Origin: CAZTTG01 sp964615935
GTDB taxonomy: Bacteria > Planctomycetota > UBA1135 > GCA-002686595
Direction: 5' to 3'
Assembly (NCBI GenBank): GCA_964615935.1
Contig: CAZTTG010000004.1
Coordinates: forward strand, 1-64,000
DNA: 64,000 nucleotides
The notes below the pieces were generated by a model, which saw only the letters and a program-made list of their open reading frames with translations, searched no databases and had not been told where the DNA came from. Both the position numbers and the translations under genes were made by a program. Shown piece after piece: positions 11,706 through 20,406 of the stretch (positions within the stretch are counted from its first letter, which is position 1; each line of letters starts with the position of its first letter).

Positions 11706-13052
11706 TCACGCGCGCGGGGCGGGAGCGACCCGGAAGCCCGCCGCCGCCAGGTCCTCCCAGAAGCCCGGCCAGGATTTCCCCACGCAGCCGGGCTCGCCCA
11801 CGTCGATCCTGGGCCGCACCAGGCCGAGCAGGGCGAAGCAGAAGGCCATGCGGTGGTCCCCCTCGGGATGCAGCAGCCGGTCGCCCTCCGCGACCCGGCC
11901 GGGTCCGATCCGCAGGAAGTCCGCGCCGGTCTCCACCGCCACGCCCAGGCTGGCGAGGCCTCGGGCCAGGACCGCGATGCGGTCGCTCTCCTTGCCGGGG
12001 AGCGTCCCCAGGCCGGTGAGCAGGCTCTCCCCCGACCCCTCGATGCTCGCATCGCCAGCGCGCAGGGCCACGGCGGCCGCCACGGCCGCCAGGACCGGCG
12101 CCAGGTCGGGCTCGCCGGTCAGGTCCACGACCGCGCCGCGTCGGGGAGGCCCGCCCGCCCGGAGCGCGCCCTCCCCCCCACCCGCGCGGCAGCCGAAGGC
12201 CCGCAGGTGCTCCTCGATGCGCACGTCCCCCTGCCCCGAGGTCGGGGGCAGGCCGGGGACGGTGAGCTCACCGCCGACCAGGCAGGCGGCCGCCAGCGCG
12301 ACCGCGGCCGAGGAGGCGTCCGGCTCGACGCGCAGGGAGCCCGGCGCACGCAGCGGCCCGGCGAGCGCGAAGGCCTCGCCGCCCTCCCGCGCCCGCAGGT
12401 CCACCTCCACCCCGAAATTCGCCAGCACGCGGAGGGTCAGGCCCACGTAGGGCCGGCTCGGGATCGGGCCCTCGACCGAGAGGCTCCTCCGCCCCGGATG
12501 GGCGGCGAGCGCGATCAGCAGGCTGCTGACCTCCTGGCTGGAGGCGGGGCGCTCCAGCAGGACCTCGGCCGGCGGTCCGCAGGGGACCACCTCGACCGGC
12601 CAGGTCCCGCGCCCGCGCTCGAAGGCGCAGGACACGCCGGCGCGCTCGAGGGCCTGGAAGAGGGCCGGGCTGGAGCGCCGCTCCAGGCTGCCGCGGCCCT
12701 GGAGTCGGAGGCTCGCCCCGGGCCGGCCGCAGAGGCCCGCCGCGGCGCTGGCCAGGCGCGCCAGGGTGCCGGACTCGCCGACCTCCAGGGGCGAACCCTC
12801 CTCCCAGCCGCCGGCCGGCCCGGGGGGGCGCCCCTGGATGCGGAGCCGGTCCCGGGCCTCCTCGGCGCAGCCGATGGCGACCCGGGCCGCCAGCCCGCGG
12901 GCGGCGCCGACGTCCCCGCCCTCGGGCAGGCCGCCGAGCCGCGTCTCGCCGCCCGTCAGGGCGGCGCACACCAGAGCTCGCTGGGCGATGGACTTGGATC
13001 CGGGGGGGGAGAGGGCCACCGGTGCCGGCAGCGGCCCCGGGCGCAGTCCCAT
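11706..13052 (-). CDS. aroA: 3-phosphoshikimate 1-carboxyvinyltransferase (EPSP synthase)
   Basis: EPSP synthase joins shikimate-3-phosphate and PEP in aromatic amino-acid synthesis in the cytoplasm. Motifs in order: PPGSKSIAQRAL near the N terminus, GESGTLARLASA, RPYVGLTLRVLANFG, DASSAAVALAAA, KESDRIAVLARGLASLG and GDHRMAFCFALLGL. Length (448 residues) fits. I prefer the ATG at 13052 because AAGGGGG lies 7-8 nt upstream; an in-frame ATG at 13076 has no ribosome-binding site. A TACAAT hexamer at 13084-13089 would give a transcript starting just before it. Glyphosate-contact motifs depart from the E. coli type (GESGTLAR where LGNAGTAMR is usual), but drug sensitivity cannot be judged. First gene of the minus run reaching uvrA; divergent from purC. 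Confidence 0.93.
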   Translation of the reverse strand: MGLRPGPLPAPVALSPPGSKSIAQRALVCAALTGGETRLGGLPEGGDVGAARGLAARVAIGCAEEARDRLRIQGRPPGPAGGWEEGSPLEVGESGTLARLASAAAGLCGRPGASLRLQGRGSLERRSSPALFQALERAGVSCAFERGRGTWPVEVVPCGPPAEVLLERPASSQEVSSLLIALAAHPGRRSLSVEGPIPSRPYVGLTLRVLANFGVEVDLRAREGGEAFALAGPLRAPGSLRVEPDASSAAVALAAACLVGGELTVPGLPPTSGQGDVRIEEHLRAFGCRAGGGEGALRAGGPPRRGAVVDLTGEPDLAPVLAAVAAAVALRAGDASIEGSGESLLTGLGTLPGKESDRIAVLARGLASLGVAVETGADFLRIGPGRVAEGDRLLHPEGDHRMAFCFALLGLVRPRIDVGEPGCVGKSWPGFWEDLAAAGFRVAPAPRA

Positions 13053-13083
13053 CGCGCCCCCCTTCCGCGAGTCCATGCGCCGG

Positions 13084-13089
13084 ATTGTA
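13084..13089 (-). promoter_or_regulatory. -10-like hexamer upstream of aroA
   Basis: Read on the minus strand the sequence is TACAAT, one of very few AT-rich hexamers here, 31 nt before the preferred aroA start. No convincing -35 element is seen. It lies in the 121-bp divergent spacer shared with purC. Confidence 0.4.
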
Positions 13090-13173
13090 GCGGTCCGGGG
13101 CCGGCGGCATACTCGCCGCCCCGGGAGCGTCCCGGAACCCGTCCCCACCCCCCCATCAGGAGCCGCCGCCGCC

Positions 13174-14085
13174 ATGAGCGAAGTCCAGCCCTACCTGGGT
13201 CGGCAGGACCTTCCCGGTCTGCGCCCGGTCGCCTCGGGCAAGGTCCGCGACATCTACCACCTCGACGACGAGCACCTCGTGTTCGTCACCAGCGACCGCG
13301 TCTCGGCCTTCGACGTGGTCTTCCGGGAGGGCATCCCGGGCAAGGGCGCGGTCCTGACGGCCGTGGCCGCGTGGTGGTTCGACCAGACCGCCGACATCGT
13401 CCCCAACCACCTGGTGAGCACGGAGGTGGACGAGATCCCCTCCCTCGACGAGAGCTGGCGCGAGAAGCTGCGCGGGCGGGTGATGATCGTCCGCCGCTGC
13501 CAGCCCACCACGGTCGAGTGGGTGGTCCGCGGCTACCTGGCCGGCTCGGGCTGGAAGGAGTACCAGCAGAGCTCCAGCGTGTGCGGCGTCCCCCTGCCCG
13601 CGGGCCTGGACCTGGCCTCGCGCCTGCCCGAGCCCATCCTGACCCCGACCACCAAGGACGAGGTCAAGGATCGACCGATCACGGCCTCCGAGGCCCGCGA
13701 GATGGTCGGCGACGAGGTCTTCGAGCGCGCGGAGCGCGCCTCCCTCGAGCTGTTCCGGCGCGGGGGGGAGGTCATGGAGCCCCTGGGCATCCTGCTGGCC
13801 GACACCAAGTTCGAGTTCGGACTGCGCGAAGAGGAGCTGGTCCTGATCGACGAGGTCCTGACCCCCGACAGCTCGCGCTTCTGGCCCGCCTCGGAGTACC
13901 GGACCGGCGTCAACCAGCCCAGCTACGACAAGCAGATCCTGCGCGACTGGCTGGAGACCCTGGACTGGAACAAGGAGCCGCCCCCGCCGGCCATCGACCC
14001 GGCGATCGTGGAGCGAACCGCGGCGCGCTACCTCGAAATCTGCCGCAAGATCACCGGCTCCTCGCCCGTGGGGGTGCCGGCGTGA
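13174..14085 (+). CDS. purC: SAICAR synthetase
   Basis: Phosphoribosylaminoimidazole-succinocarboxamide synthase couples CAIR and aspartate with ATP in purine synthesis. At 303 residues it is the longer, yeast-like type rather than the about 240-residue E. coli type. Signature stretches are SGKVRDIYHLDDEHLVF and SDRVSAFDVVF at the N terminus, ILADTKFEFG in the middle and DEVLTPDSSRFWP near the C terminus. An AGGAG at 13158-13162 lies 11 nt before the ATG at 13174. The stop overlaps the start of purE by 4 nt, so the two successive purine steps are translationally coupled. Confidence 0.96.
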   Translation: MSEVQPYLGRQDLPGLRPVASGKVRDIYHLDDEHLVFVTSDRVSAFDVVFREGIPGKGAVLTAVAAWWFDQTADIVPNHLVSTEVDEIPSLDESWREKLRGRVMIVRRCQPTTVEWVVRGYLAGSGWKEYQQSSSVCGVPLPAGLDLASRLPEPILTPTTKDEVKDRPITASEAREMVGDEVFERAERASLELFRRGGEVMEPLGILLADTKFEFGLREEELVLIDEVLTPDSSRFWPASEYRTGVNQPSYDKQILRDWLETLDWNKEPPPPAIDPAIVERTAARYLEICRKITGSSPVGVPA

Positions 14086-14579
14086 AGGTGGCCCTGCTCA
14101 TGGGGTCCGACTCGGACCACCCGCGCCTGGAGCCCTGCATCCAGCAGCTGCGCGAGCTGGAGATCGAGCTCGAGGCTCGCGTCCTCAGCGCCCACCGCAC
14201 CCCGCGCCAGATGGTGGAGTACGTGGAGAGCGCCGCCGAGCGCCGGATCGGCGTCTTCATCTGCGCCGCCGGCGGCGCCGCGCACCTGGCCGGGGTGGTG
14301 GCCGCGCACACCGACCTGCCGGTCCTGGGGATCCCCATGGACAACCCCCCGCTGCAGGGCCTGGACGCCCTGCTGGCCACGGTGCAGATGCCCGGCGGCG
14401 TGCCCGTGGCCTCCCTGGGCACCGGCAAGGGCGGGCCGGTCAACGCGGCGCTCTTCGCGGCGCGCATTCTGGCCCTCGGGGACCCCGCCCTGGCCGGGCG
14501 GCTGACCGCCTTCCGCGCGGCGCAGGTCGACAAGGTGGCGGCCAAGGACCGCAAGCTGCAGGAGAAGATCGGGGGCTAG
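14082..14579 (+). CDS. purE: N5-carboxyaminoimidazole ribonucleotide mutase
   Basis: PurE converts N5-CAIR to CAIR, the substrate of PurC encoded just upstream. The 165-residue protein starts MGSDSDHP (class I GSDSD motif at residues 8-12) after the GTG at 14082 and has the active-site SAHRTP motif and the IPMDNPPLQGLDALL stretch. The start GTG overlaps the purC stop (GTGA), and no ATG fits better. Class I PurE normally works with PurK; none is in the window. The order purC-purE with 4-nt coupling matches their consecutive reactions. Confidence 0.95.
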   Translation: MKVALLMGSDSDHPRLEPCIQQLRELEIELEARVLSAHRTPRQMVEYVESAAERRIGVFICAAGGAAHLAGVVAAHTDLPVLGIPMDNPPLQGLDALLATVQMPGGVPVASLGTGKGGPVNAALFAARILALGDPALAGRLTAFRAAQVDKVAAKDRKLQEKIGG

Positions 14580-14610
14580 CCCGATCTCCCACCGAGGGAA
14601 GGACCACCCC

Positions 14611-15705
14611 ATGCCCGTCGACACGATCCACTGGGAAGGCGAGCTCCCCGGCTTCGCCCGCATGATCGATCAGACCCGCCTCCCGCTGGAGCACCGGAAC
14701 CTGGACGTGCGCACCGTGCCCGAGATGGTGGACGCCATCTACCGCCTGGCCGTGCGCGGCGCCCCGGCCATCGGGGTGGCGGCCGGCTTCGGCCTGGTGC
14801 TGGGCGTGCAGGACCTGGTCGACGCGAGCGCCGAGGAGGTCCACCAGGCCGCGCGTCGGGCCACCGAGACCCTGGCGGCGGCGCGGCCCACGGCGGTGAA
14901 CCTGCGCTGGGCCCTGGACCGGATGATGGCCCGCGCCGAACGCGAGCGCGGGGCCGCGCCGGGCGGCCGCGAGCTGATCGAGGCCCTGCTGGAGGAGGCC
15001 CGGGACATCTGGAGCGAGGACCGCGAGATCTGCGCGAAGCTGGGCGAGGTGGGAGCCGAGCTGCTCTCCGACGGGAACGCGGTGCTGACCCACTGCAACG
15101 CCGGAGCCCTGGCCGCGGCCACCACCGGCACCGCCCTGGCGCCGATCTACGAGGCCCACGCCCAGGGCAAGCGGATCTCGGTCTTCGCCGACGAGACCCG
15201 GCCCCTGCTGCAGGGCGCCCGCCTGACCTCCTGGGAGCTGATGCAGGCCGGCATCGAGGTCACCCTGATCACGGACGGCTGCGCCGGGCGCGTGATGTAC
15301 GAGGGCCGGATCGACGCCGTGATGGTGGGATCCGACCGGATCGCCCGCAACGGGGACGTGTGCAACAAGATCGGCACCTACTCGGTGGCCGTCCTGGCCC
15401 GGCGTCACGGCGTGCCCTTCTACGTCGTGGCCCCGCTCTCCACCTTCGACCCCGACACCCCCGACGGCGACGGCATCCCCATCGAGGAGCGGCCCGCCGA
15501 GGAGATCACCTGCGGCTTCGGCACCCGCACCGCCCCCGAGGGCGCCCGGGTCTACAACCCGGCCTTCGACGTGACGCCGGCCGAGCTGGTCACCGGCATC
15601 GTCACCGAGGTCGGGCTGATCGAGCGCCCCGATCGGGAGCGGGTGGAGGAGGCCCTGCGGCGCGGCGGGCGCCTGGGCGTCGGGGCCGGCGAAGCGGGCT
15701 CCTGA
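14611..15705 (+). CDS. mtnA: S-methyl-5-thioribose-1-phosphate isomerase
   Basis: MtnA isomerises 5-methylthioribose-1-phosphate to the ribulose form in the methionine salvage pathway. The 364-residue length fits. Visible family features are RGAPAIGVAAGFG, the catalytic cysteine in LTHCNAGALA, and the catalytic aspartate in VGSDRIARNGDVCNKIGTY. The C-terminal TRTAPEGARVYNPAFDVTP is also typical. A strong AGGGAAGGA ends 7 nt before the ATG. It follows purE by 31 bp; no other salvage gene is adjacent, so it probably just shares the purine transcript. A hairpin with a T-rich tail follows at 15731-15756. Confidence 0.96.
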   Translation: MPVDTIHWEGELPGFARMIDQTRLPLEHRNLDVRTVPEMVDAIYRLAVRGAPAIGVAAGFGLVLGVQDLVDASAEEVHQAARRATETLAAARPTAVNLRWALDRMMARAERERGAAPGGRELIEALLEEARDIWSEDREICAKLGEVGAELLSDGNAVLTHCNAGALAAATTGTALAPIYEAHAQGKRISVFADETRPLLQGARLTSWELMQAGIEVTLITDGCAGRVMYEGRIDAVMVGSDRIARNGDVCNKIGTYSVAVLARRHGVPFYVVAPLSTFDPDTPDGDGIPIEERPAEEITCGFGTRTAPEGARVYNPAFDVTPAELVTGIVTEVGLIERPDRERVEEALRRGGRLGVGAGEAGS

Positions 15706-15730
15706 GGGGAGCGCCCCCGGCTCCTCGCGC

Positions 15731-15756
15731 GGGCGCCGAATGGCGCCCTTTCCCTT
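15731..15756 (+). terminator. Rho-independent terminator-like hairpin after mtnA
   Basis: GGGCGCC (15731-15737), a GAAT loop and GGCGCCC (15742-15748) form a perfect 7-bp stem followed by TTTCCCTT. It is 25 bp after the mtnA stop and is the best intrinsic terminator in the window. It would separate purCE-mtnA from the small ORF downstream. Confidence 0.55.
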
Positions 15757-15819
15757 CAGATCGCCCGGCGGCCGCGCCGATCCCATCGGAGTCCGCGGCC
15801 CCCACCGCGGTCGGCGCAG

Positions 15820-16041
15820 ATGGGCTCCCCAGGCAAGAAGCGCACCCGGACCCAGGGCCGGGTGGTCGGGACGAAGAAGGCGACCCCCACCGCGGGCGGG
15901 CCGCCCAACCCCGACGCCATGTCCCCCGAGGTGGTGGAGTTCATCCAGGCGGTGGACGAGTACAAGCGGGTGAACGACCGCAAGTTCCCCAACCTCAGCG
16001 AGCTCTTCGATATCCTGCGGGAGCTGGGGTACCACCGGTAG
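15820..16041 (+). CDS. Small conserved hypothetical protein (73 aa)
   Basis: The first 30 residues are basic and low in complexity (GKKRTRTQGRVVGTKK), followed by a compact amphipathic region MSPEVVEFIQAVDEYKR and NLSELFDILRELGYHR. That C-terminal half resembles short uncharacterised proteins that I recall from planctomycete genomes, which suggests a small helical domain. Function is unknown; a nucleic-acid-binding role would only be a guess from the basic N terminus. It sits alone between the mtnA hairpin and the convergent glyA gene, 31 bp apart. An internal ATG at the MSPEVVEF position (15919) is a possible alternative start. Confidence 0.72.
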   Translation: MGSPGKKRTRTQGRVVGTKKATPTAGGPPNPDAMSPEVVEFIQAVDEYKRVNDRKFPNLSELFDILRELGYHR

Positions 16042-16046
16042 GCGGC

Positions 16047-16067
16047 GCGGTCGGCCCGCCGGACCGC
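16047..16067. terminator. Hairpin between the convergent small ORF and glyA
   Basis: GCGGTC (16047-16052) pairs with GACCGC (16062-16067) across a 9-nt loop in the 31-bp convergent spacer. There is no T-tract. Position suggests a bidirectional stop. Confidence 0.25.
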
Positions 16068-16072
16068 GGGCC

Positions 16073-17323
16073 CTACGGCGTGTAGATGGGATGCGCCCGG
16101 GCCACCTCGGCCACCTCGCCCCTGACCCGCGCCGCGACGCCCTGGTCCTCGGGGCTCGAGAGCACGTCCGCGATCCAGCCGCCCAGGCGCATGCAGTCCT
16201 CGCGGCCCAGGCCGCGGGTGGTGATGGCGGCGGTCCCCAGGCGGACGCCCGAGGCCTTGGTGGGCGGCTGGGGATCGTAGGGGATCAGGTTCTTGTTGCA
16301 GGTCAGGTCCACCGCGTGCAGGAGGTCCTCGGCCTGCTTGCCGTCCAGGCCCACGGGGCGCACGTCCACCAGCATCAGGTGGGTGTCGGTGCCGTCGGAG
16401 ACGATGCGCAGGCCGCGCTCGGACAGGCTCTCGGCCAGGGCGCGCGCGTTCTCGACCACCCGCCGGGCGTAGTCACCGAAGGCATCGGTCGCGGCCTCCC
16501 GCAGGGCGATGGCCTTGGCGGCGATGACGTGCATGAAGGGGCCGCCCTGGCCTCCGGGGAAGATGGCGCTGTTGATGGCCTTGATCCAGCGCTTGCGTCC
16601 GACGATGAGCCCCCCCCGCGGCCCGCGCAGGGTCTTGTGGGTGGTCATGGTGACCACGTCCGAGTGCGGCACCGGGCTGGGATGCACGCCGCCGGCGACC
16701 AGGCCGGCGATGTGGGCCTGATCGACCAGGAGGGAGGCGTCCACCTCGGCGGCGATCCTCGCGAAGGCCTCCCAGTCGATCACGCGGGAGTAGGCCGAGG
16801 CGCCGGCCATGAGGACCCGCGGGCGGACCTCCAGCGCGCGCTCGCGGACCTGGTCCATGTCCAGCCGCTCGCTCTGGCGGTCGACGCCGTAGGCGTGGAA
16901 CTCGTAGAACACCCCCGAGAAGTTCTTGGGGTGGCCGTGGCTCAGGTGGCCGCCGTGGTCGAGCGACATGGCCAGGACCCGGTCGCGGGGATCGGCCAGG
17001 GCCATCAGGGCGGCGATGTTGGCCTGGGTGCCGCTGTGAGCCTGGACGTTGGCCCGCTCCGAGCCGAAGAGCGCCACCGCCCGCTTCTTGGCCAGGGTTT
17101 CCACCGCGTCGACGTGCTCGCAGCCGCCGTAGTAGCGCCGCCCCGGGTAGCCCTCGGCGTACTTGTTGGTCAGGACCGAGCCCATGGCGGCCATGACCTC
17201 GCGGGAGGTGTGGTTCTCGGAGGCGATCAGCTCGAGCTGGGCCTCCTGGCGGCCCTGCTCGAGGTCGACGGCCTCCCAGACCGTCGAGTCGGTACGATAT
17301 TCGCTTGCCATGGGCGCAGTCAT
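16073..17323 (-). CDS. glyA: Serine hydroxymethyltransferase
   Basis: GlyA is the PLP enzyme that interconverts serine and glycine while charging tetrahydrofolate with a one-carbon unit. The 416-residue protein has ELIASENHTS, NKYAEGYPGRRYYGGCE, AHSGTQAN and the PLP-binding lysine K230 in TTHKTLRGPRGG. The C-terminal NKNLIPYDPQPP and GTAAITTRG regions are canonical. ATG at 17323 is chosen; an internal ATG four codons later is possible, and the upstream in-frame extension is Pro-rich and non-homologous. It is monocistronic, convergent with the small ORF and divergent from the DUF1573-like lipoprotein gene. Confidence 0.96.
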   Translation of the reverse strand: MTAPMASEYRTDSTVWEAVDLEQGRQEAQLELIASENHTSREVMAAMGSVLTNKYAEGYPGRRYYGGCEHVDAVETLAKKRAVALFGSERANVQAHSGTQANIAALMALADPRDRVLAMSLDHGGHLSHGHPKNFSGVFYEFHAYGVDRQSERLDMDQVRERALEVRPRVLMAGASAYSRVIDWEAFARIAAEVDASLLVDQAHIAGLVAGGVHPSPVPHSDVVTMTTHKTLRGPRGGLIVGRKRWIKAINSAIFPGGQGGPFMHVIAAKAIALREAATDAFGDYARRVVENARALAESLSERGLRIVSDGTDTHLMLVDVRPVGLDGKQAEDLLHAVDLTCNKNLIPYDPQPPTKASGVRLGTAAITTRGLGREDCMRLGGWIADVLSSPEDQGVAARVRGEVAEVARAHPIYTP

Positions 17324-17460
17324 GATCGTTGGAAGCTCCGCAGGCGAGGGGGGGGGCGGGGACGGGACAGCCCCCCATCTTCTCTCGCCTCGTGTGGAGT
17401 TCAATCCACCTGCCCGGATCCCGCCCCGGACCCCCGACCCGAGCCACCGCCGAGACCGAG

Positions 17461-18579
17461 ATGCCCCGACCCTCCCCCCTCCGCGCCCTCCCCGTCCTGC
17501 TCGGCCTGGCCCTTTTCGGCTGCGCCGAGCCCGATCCCGCCGGCCTGCAGATCCAGAATCCGCAGGACCCCGCCCGGCCCGGCTTCCACCAGTTCGGCGA
17601 GGTGGCCTACGGCGAGCCCCTGGAGCGGAGCGTGCTGCTCGCCAACCGGGAGGGCGCCCCCCTGCGGATCCGCGCCGTCCTGCCCGGCTGCGGCTGCGCC
17701 GCCCCGGCCCTGCGCTTCACCGACGCCGCGGGCGAGGAGCAGCTCCGCCGAATGCACCCGGGGGTGGAGCCGGTGCTCCTGCCCAGAGGCACCACCGCCG
17801 AGCTCCTGCTCGACATCGACACCGCCGGGGTGCCCACGATCAACCGGCCCTACCTGATCACCGTGCGGATCGACACCGACTCCGAGGTTCACCCCTACCT
17901 GACCCTGGAGCTGGCCTTGAAGGTGGTGCGCCCGTTCACGGTGCTCCCCCTGGTCCTGGACATGAAGGACGTCCCGCGCAGCGCGGGCGGCGAGGGCAGC
18001 GTGGAGATCGTATCCGCCGACGACGACGGGCGGCGGATCGCGGGGATCGCCTCCAGCTCGCCCGAGCTGGAGGCGCGGCTGGAGCGGATCGAGGGCCTGC
18101 AGACCGAGCTGTGGAGGCTGGTCGCCCGCCTGCCCGGCCCGCGCTCGCCGGGCCCCTATCGCGGGGAGATCGCGCTCGACACCACGGGTCCGTTCGGGGA
18201 GGGCGAGGGCCCCCCCCTTCGGATCCCGGTGCGCGCCGCGGTGGGAGAGGACGTGTCGGTCTCCCCCTCGCAGATGCTGTTCGGGACGGTGGAGGTGGGG
18301 GCCGAGCGGGCGATCGAGGCCCGGCTGTGGGCGCGGGTGCCCGGCCAGCGGGTTCGGATCCTCGCGGCCGAGCTGGAGGGCGATCACGGCGACCTGCTGG
18401 CGTTCGACTTCCAGCCCGTGCTGCCCGATCCGGTCGGCCGCAGCGACCGCTGGGTCCTCCGGATGCGGACCGGCGGCGACCTGCCCGCCGGCACCTTCCG
18501 CGGGACGGTGGTGCTCTCCACGGACGACCCGCAGCTGGGCGAGATCCGGGTGCCCTACGGAGGGGTGGTGCGGCCCTAG
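17461..18579 (+). CDS. DUF1573-like lipoprotein
   Basis: A 372-residue exported protein with a lipobox (ALFGC, lipidated Cys21). The N-terminal domain (about 45-160) resembles DUF1573: the FGEVAYGEPLERSVLLANREG strand pattern and the GCGCA cluster are typical of this Ig-like fold, which is expanded in planctomycetes. The rest is beta-rich, and a second Ig-like segment begins at SPSQMLFGTVEVG. Function is unknown; such proteins are thought to be surface or periplasmic. It precedes the other lipoprotein gene by 109 bp in the same direction. Confidence 0.75.
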   Translation: MPRPSPLRALPVLLGLALFGCAEPDPAGLQIQNPQDPARPGFHQFGEVAYGEPLERSVLLANREGAPLRIRAVLPGCGCAAPALRFTDAAGEEQLRRMHPGVEPVLLPRGTTAELLLDIDTAGVPTINRPYLITVRIDTDSEVHPYLTLELALKVVRPFTVLPLVLDMKDVPRSAGGEGSVEIVSADDDGRRIAGIASSSPELEARLERIEGLQTELWRLVARLPGPRSPGPYRGEIALDTTGPFGEGEGPPLRIPVRAAVGEDVSVSPSQMLFGTVEVGAERAIEARLWARVPGQRVRILAAELEGDHGDLLAFDFQPVLPDPVGRSDRWVLRMRTGGDLPAGTFRGTVVLSTDDPQLGEIRVPYGGVVRP

Positions 18580-18688
18580 TCGGGGCTAGCGGGGCGGAAC
18601 CGCTCGGGGGCGCGAGCGATCGGTGACGCTTCCGCCCGGCGACTCCCCTCCGGCGCCTGCCGTGCGATATGGTCTGGGGACCGCGCCC

Positions 18689-20299
18689 ATGAAGCTCCCC
18701 TTTGCGCTCCTTCTGCCGGTCCTGCTGGCGGCCGGCTGCTCCCCCGCCACGCCCGCTCCCGGGCCGGACGTCCTGCTGATCTCTCTGGACGCCGTCCGGG
18801 CCGACGACCTGAGCTTCCGGGATCCCGAGAGGACCCCCAACCTGACGGCCCTGGCCGCGAGGGGCACCGTCTTCACCCAGGCCATCGCCGGCACGAGCTG
18901 GACCCTGCCCTCCCACGCCCAGATCTTCACCGGCCAGCCTCCGCTCCTGCACGGGGTCCAGACCGACGATGCCGCCATCGACCCCCTGACGCCGACCCTG
19001 CCCGAGATCCTCCGCCAGCGCGGCTATCTCGCCTTCGGGCTGTGGACGGGCTGGTACCTGGCGGGCGACTACGGCTTCGAGCGGGGCTTCGTCAGCTACG
19101 AGAACGCGATGACCGACGGGGAGCTGGGGCAGAGCCGCCTCCGCGAGGCCCTCGACGGCAGCCGGATCCCCGAGGCCTGGAGCTCGATCGGCCAGCGGGA
19201 GAAGAGCAGCCACGAGGACGTGACCTCGGCCAACGTGGCCGAGCGCGCGGGCGAGATCGTGGCCGGGCTGGACCCGGACGATCGCCTGCTGCTCTTCGCC
19301 CACTTCTTCGATCCCCACTACGACTTCGTGCCGCCGGGCGAGTGGGCGCGGCGCTTCGACCCCGACTACCGCGGCGAGATCGACGGGCGGGACTACTGGG
19401 CGAATCCCCGGGTGGCCGATCCGCGCACGGGTCAGCGGGTGGTGGGCGAGCGCGACCTCCAGCACCTGCGCGCCCTCTACCGCGGCGAGATCGGGTGGAC
19501 CGACGAGCAGATCGGCGCGCTGCTGGAGCACCTGCGCCGGGCCGGTCGGCTGGAGAACAGCCTGATCGTGGTCACCTCCGACCACGGCGAGGAGTTCTTC
19601 GAGCACGGCCGCCGGGGCCACAAGCAGAGCCTGTACGACGAGGTGCTGCGGGTGCCGCTGCTCATCGTGCTGCCCGAGTCGATGCGCCGCGACCCCCCCA
19701 CCCGCGTGGACGCTCAGGTCAGCCTCTCGGACCTCCTCCCCACCCTCCTGGACCTGACCGGCATCGAGACGCCCGAGAGCGTGTGGGGCCGCTCGCTGCG
19801 GCCGGCGCTGGAGGGCCAGAGCATCGAGTCGCGTCCCCTGGTGGCGAGCATGTCGCTCTATGACAGCCGCTCCGACGGCAGCTTCCACTTCGAGCTGCAC
19901 GAGTGTCTGCGCACCCCCGAGCACAAGCTCTGGCGCATCAGCCGCATCGACCAGAGCCTGCGGCCCGAGCTGCGCTTCCTGGTGTACTTCGACCTGGCCG
20001 CCGACCCCCTGGAGCGCCGCGGGATGGGAGGCAATCCGGCCGAGTGGATCGCCAACCCGTCCATCCGCCAGGCCTGGGACCGGCTCGAGGAGGAGCTGGC
20101 CGCCCTGCGCGCGCACCACGGGGCCCTGGAGCACTCGCCCGACTCCGAGCGCCTGACCGACATGGCCCGCCTCCTGGGGAGCGAGCTGCAGGGGCTGGGG
20201 TACGTGGGCGACTGGGACGAGGGGGGGGAGTCGCCGGCCCGCAAGCTGCCCTGGGGCCTGGGCATGCGGCCGCCGGTGGAGGTGCCGGGGGGGCGGTGA
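18689..20299 (+). CDS. Sulfatase-like hydrolase/transferase lipoprotein with Thr in place of catalytic Cys/Ser
   Basis: A 536-residue lipoprotein (LLAAGC, lipidated Cys17) of the alkaline phosphatase/sulfatase superfamily. Metal-binding stretches are SLDAVRADD (33-40) and SDHGEEFFEHG with a following GHKQSLYDEVLRVPL. Where type I sulfatases have CxPSR, this protein has TLPSH at 72-76. Cys or Ser is needed to form the formylglycine of true sulfatases, so a Thr nucleophile is likelier, as in phosphoglycerol-transferase relatives. The substrate may be a sulfate, phosphate or phosphodiester ester. The ATG at 18689 is chosen because it gives the signal peptide directly. Convergent with the McrC-like gene. 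Confidence 0.85.
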   Translation: MKLPFALLLPVLLAAGCSPATPAPGPDVLLISLDAVRADDLSFRDPERTPNLTALAARGTVFTQAIAGTSWTLPSHAQIFTGQPPLLHGVQTDDAAIDPLTPTLPEILRQRGYLAFGLWTGWYLAGDYGFERGFVSYENAMTDGELGQSRLREALDGSRIPEAWSSIGQREKSSHEDVTSANVAERAGEIVAGLDPDDRLLLFAHFFDPHYDFVPPGEWARRFDPDYRGEIDGRDYWANPRVADPRTGQRVVGERDLQHLRALYRGEIGWTDEQIGALLEHLRRAGRLENSLIVVTSDHGEEFFEHGRRGHKQSLYDEVLRVPLLIVLPESMRRDPPTRVDAQVSLSDLLPTLLDLTGIETPESVWGRSLRPALEGQSIESRPLVASMSLYDSRSDGSFHFELHECLRTPEHKLWRISRIDQSLRPELRFLVYFDLAADPLERRGMGGNPAEWIANPSIRQAWDRLEEELAALRAHHGALEHSPDSERLTDMARLLGSELQGLGYVGDWDEGGESPARKLPWGLGMRPPVEVPGGR

Positions 20300-20362
20300 G
20301 GAGGGGCGCGGACTCGGCACATCCTGGCGGGACGCCCGCGGGATTCCTGCCCCCGATACCGA

Positions 20363-20406
20363 TTCCTGTAGCCGTGAGGCCGCGACCGACGCAACGGCCA
20401 CAGGAA
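20363..20406. terminator. Long inverted repeat between convergent genes
   Basis: TTCCTGT-A-GCCGT (20363-20375) pairs with ACGGC-C-ACAGGAA (20394-20406): 12 base pairs with one A/C mismatch and an 18-nt loop. It is centred in the 166-bp spacer between the sulfatase-like gene and the McrC-like gene. The 8-mer GATTCCTG also occurs just upstream at 20342-20349. No T-tract is present; a bidirectional terminator is the simplest reading. Confidence 0.45.
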
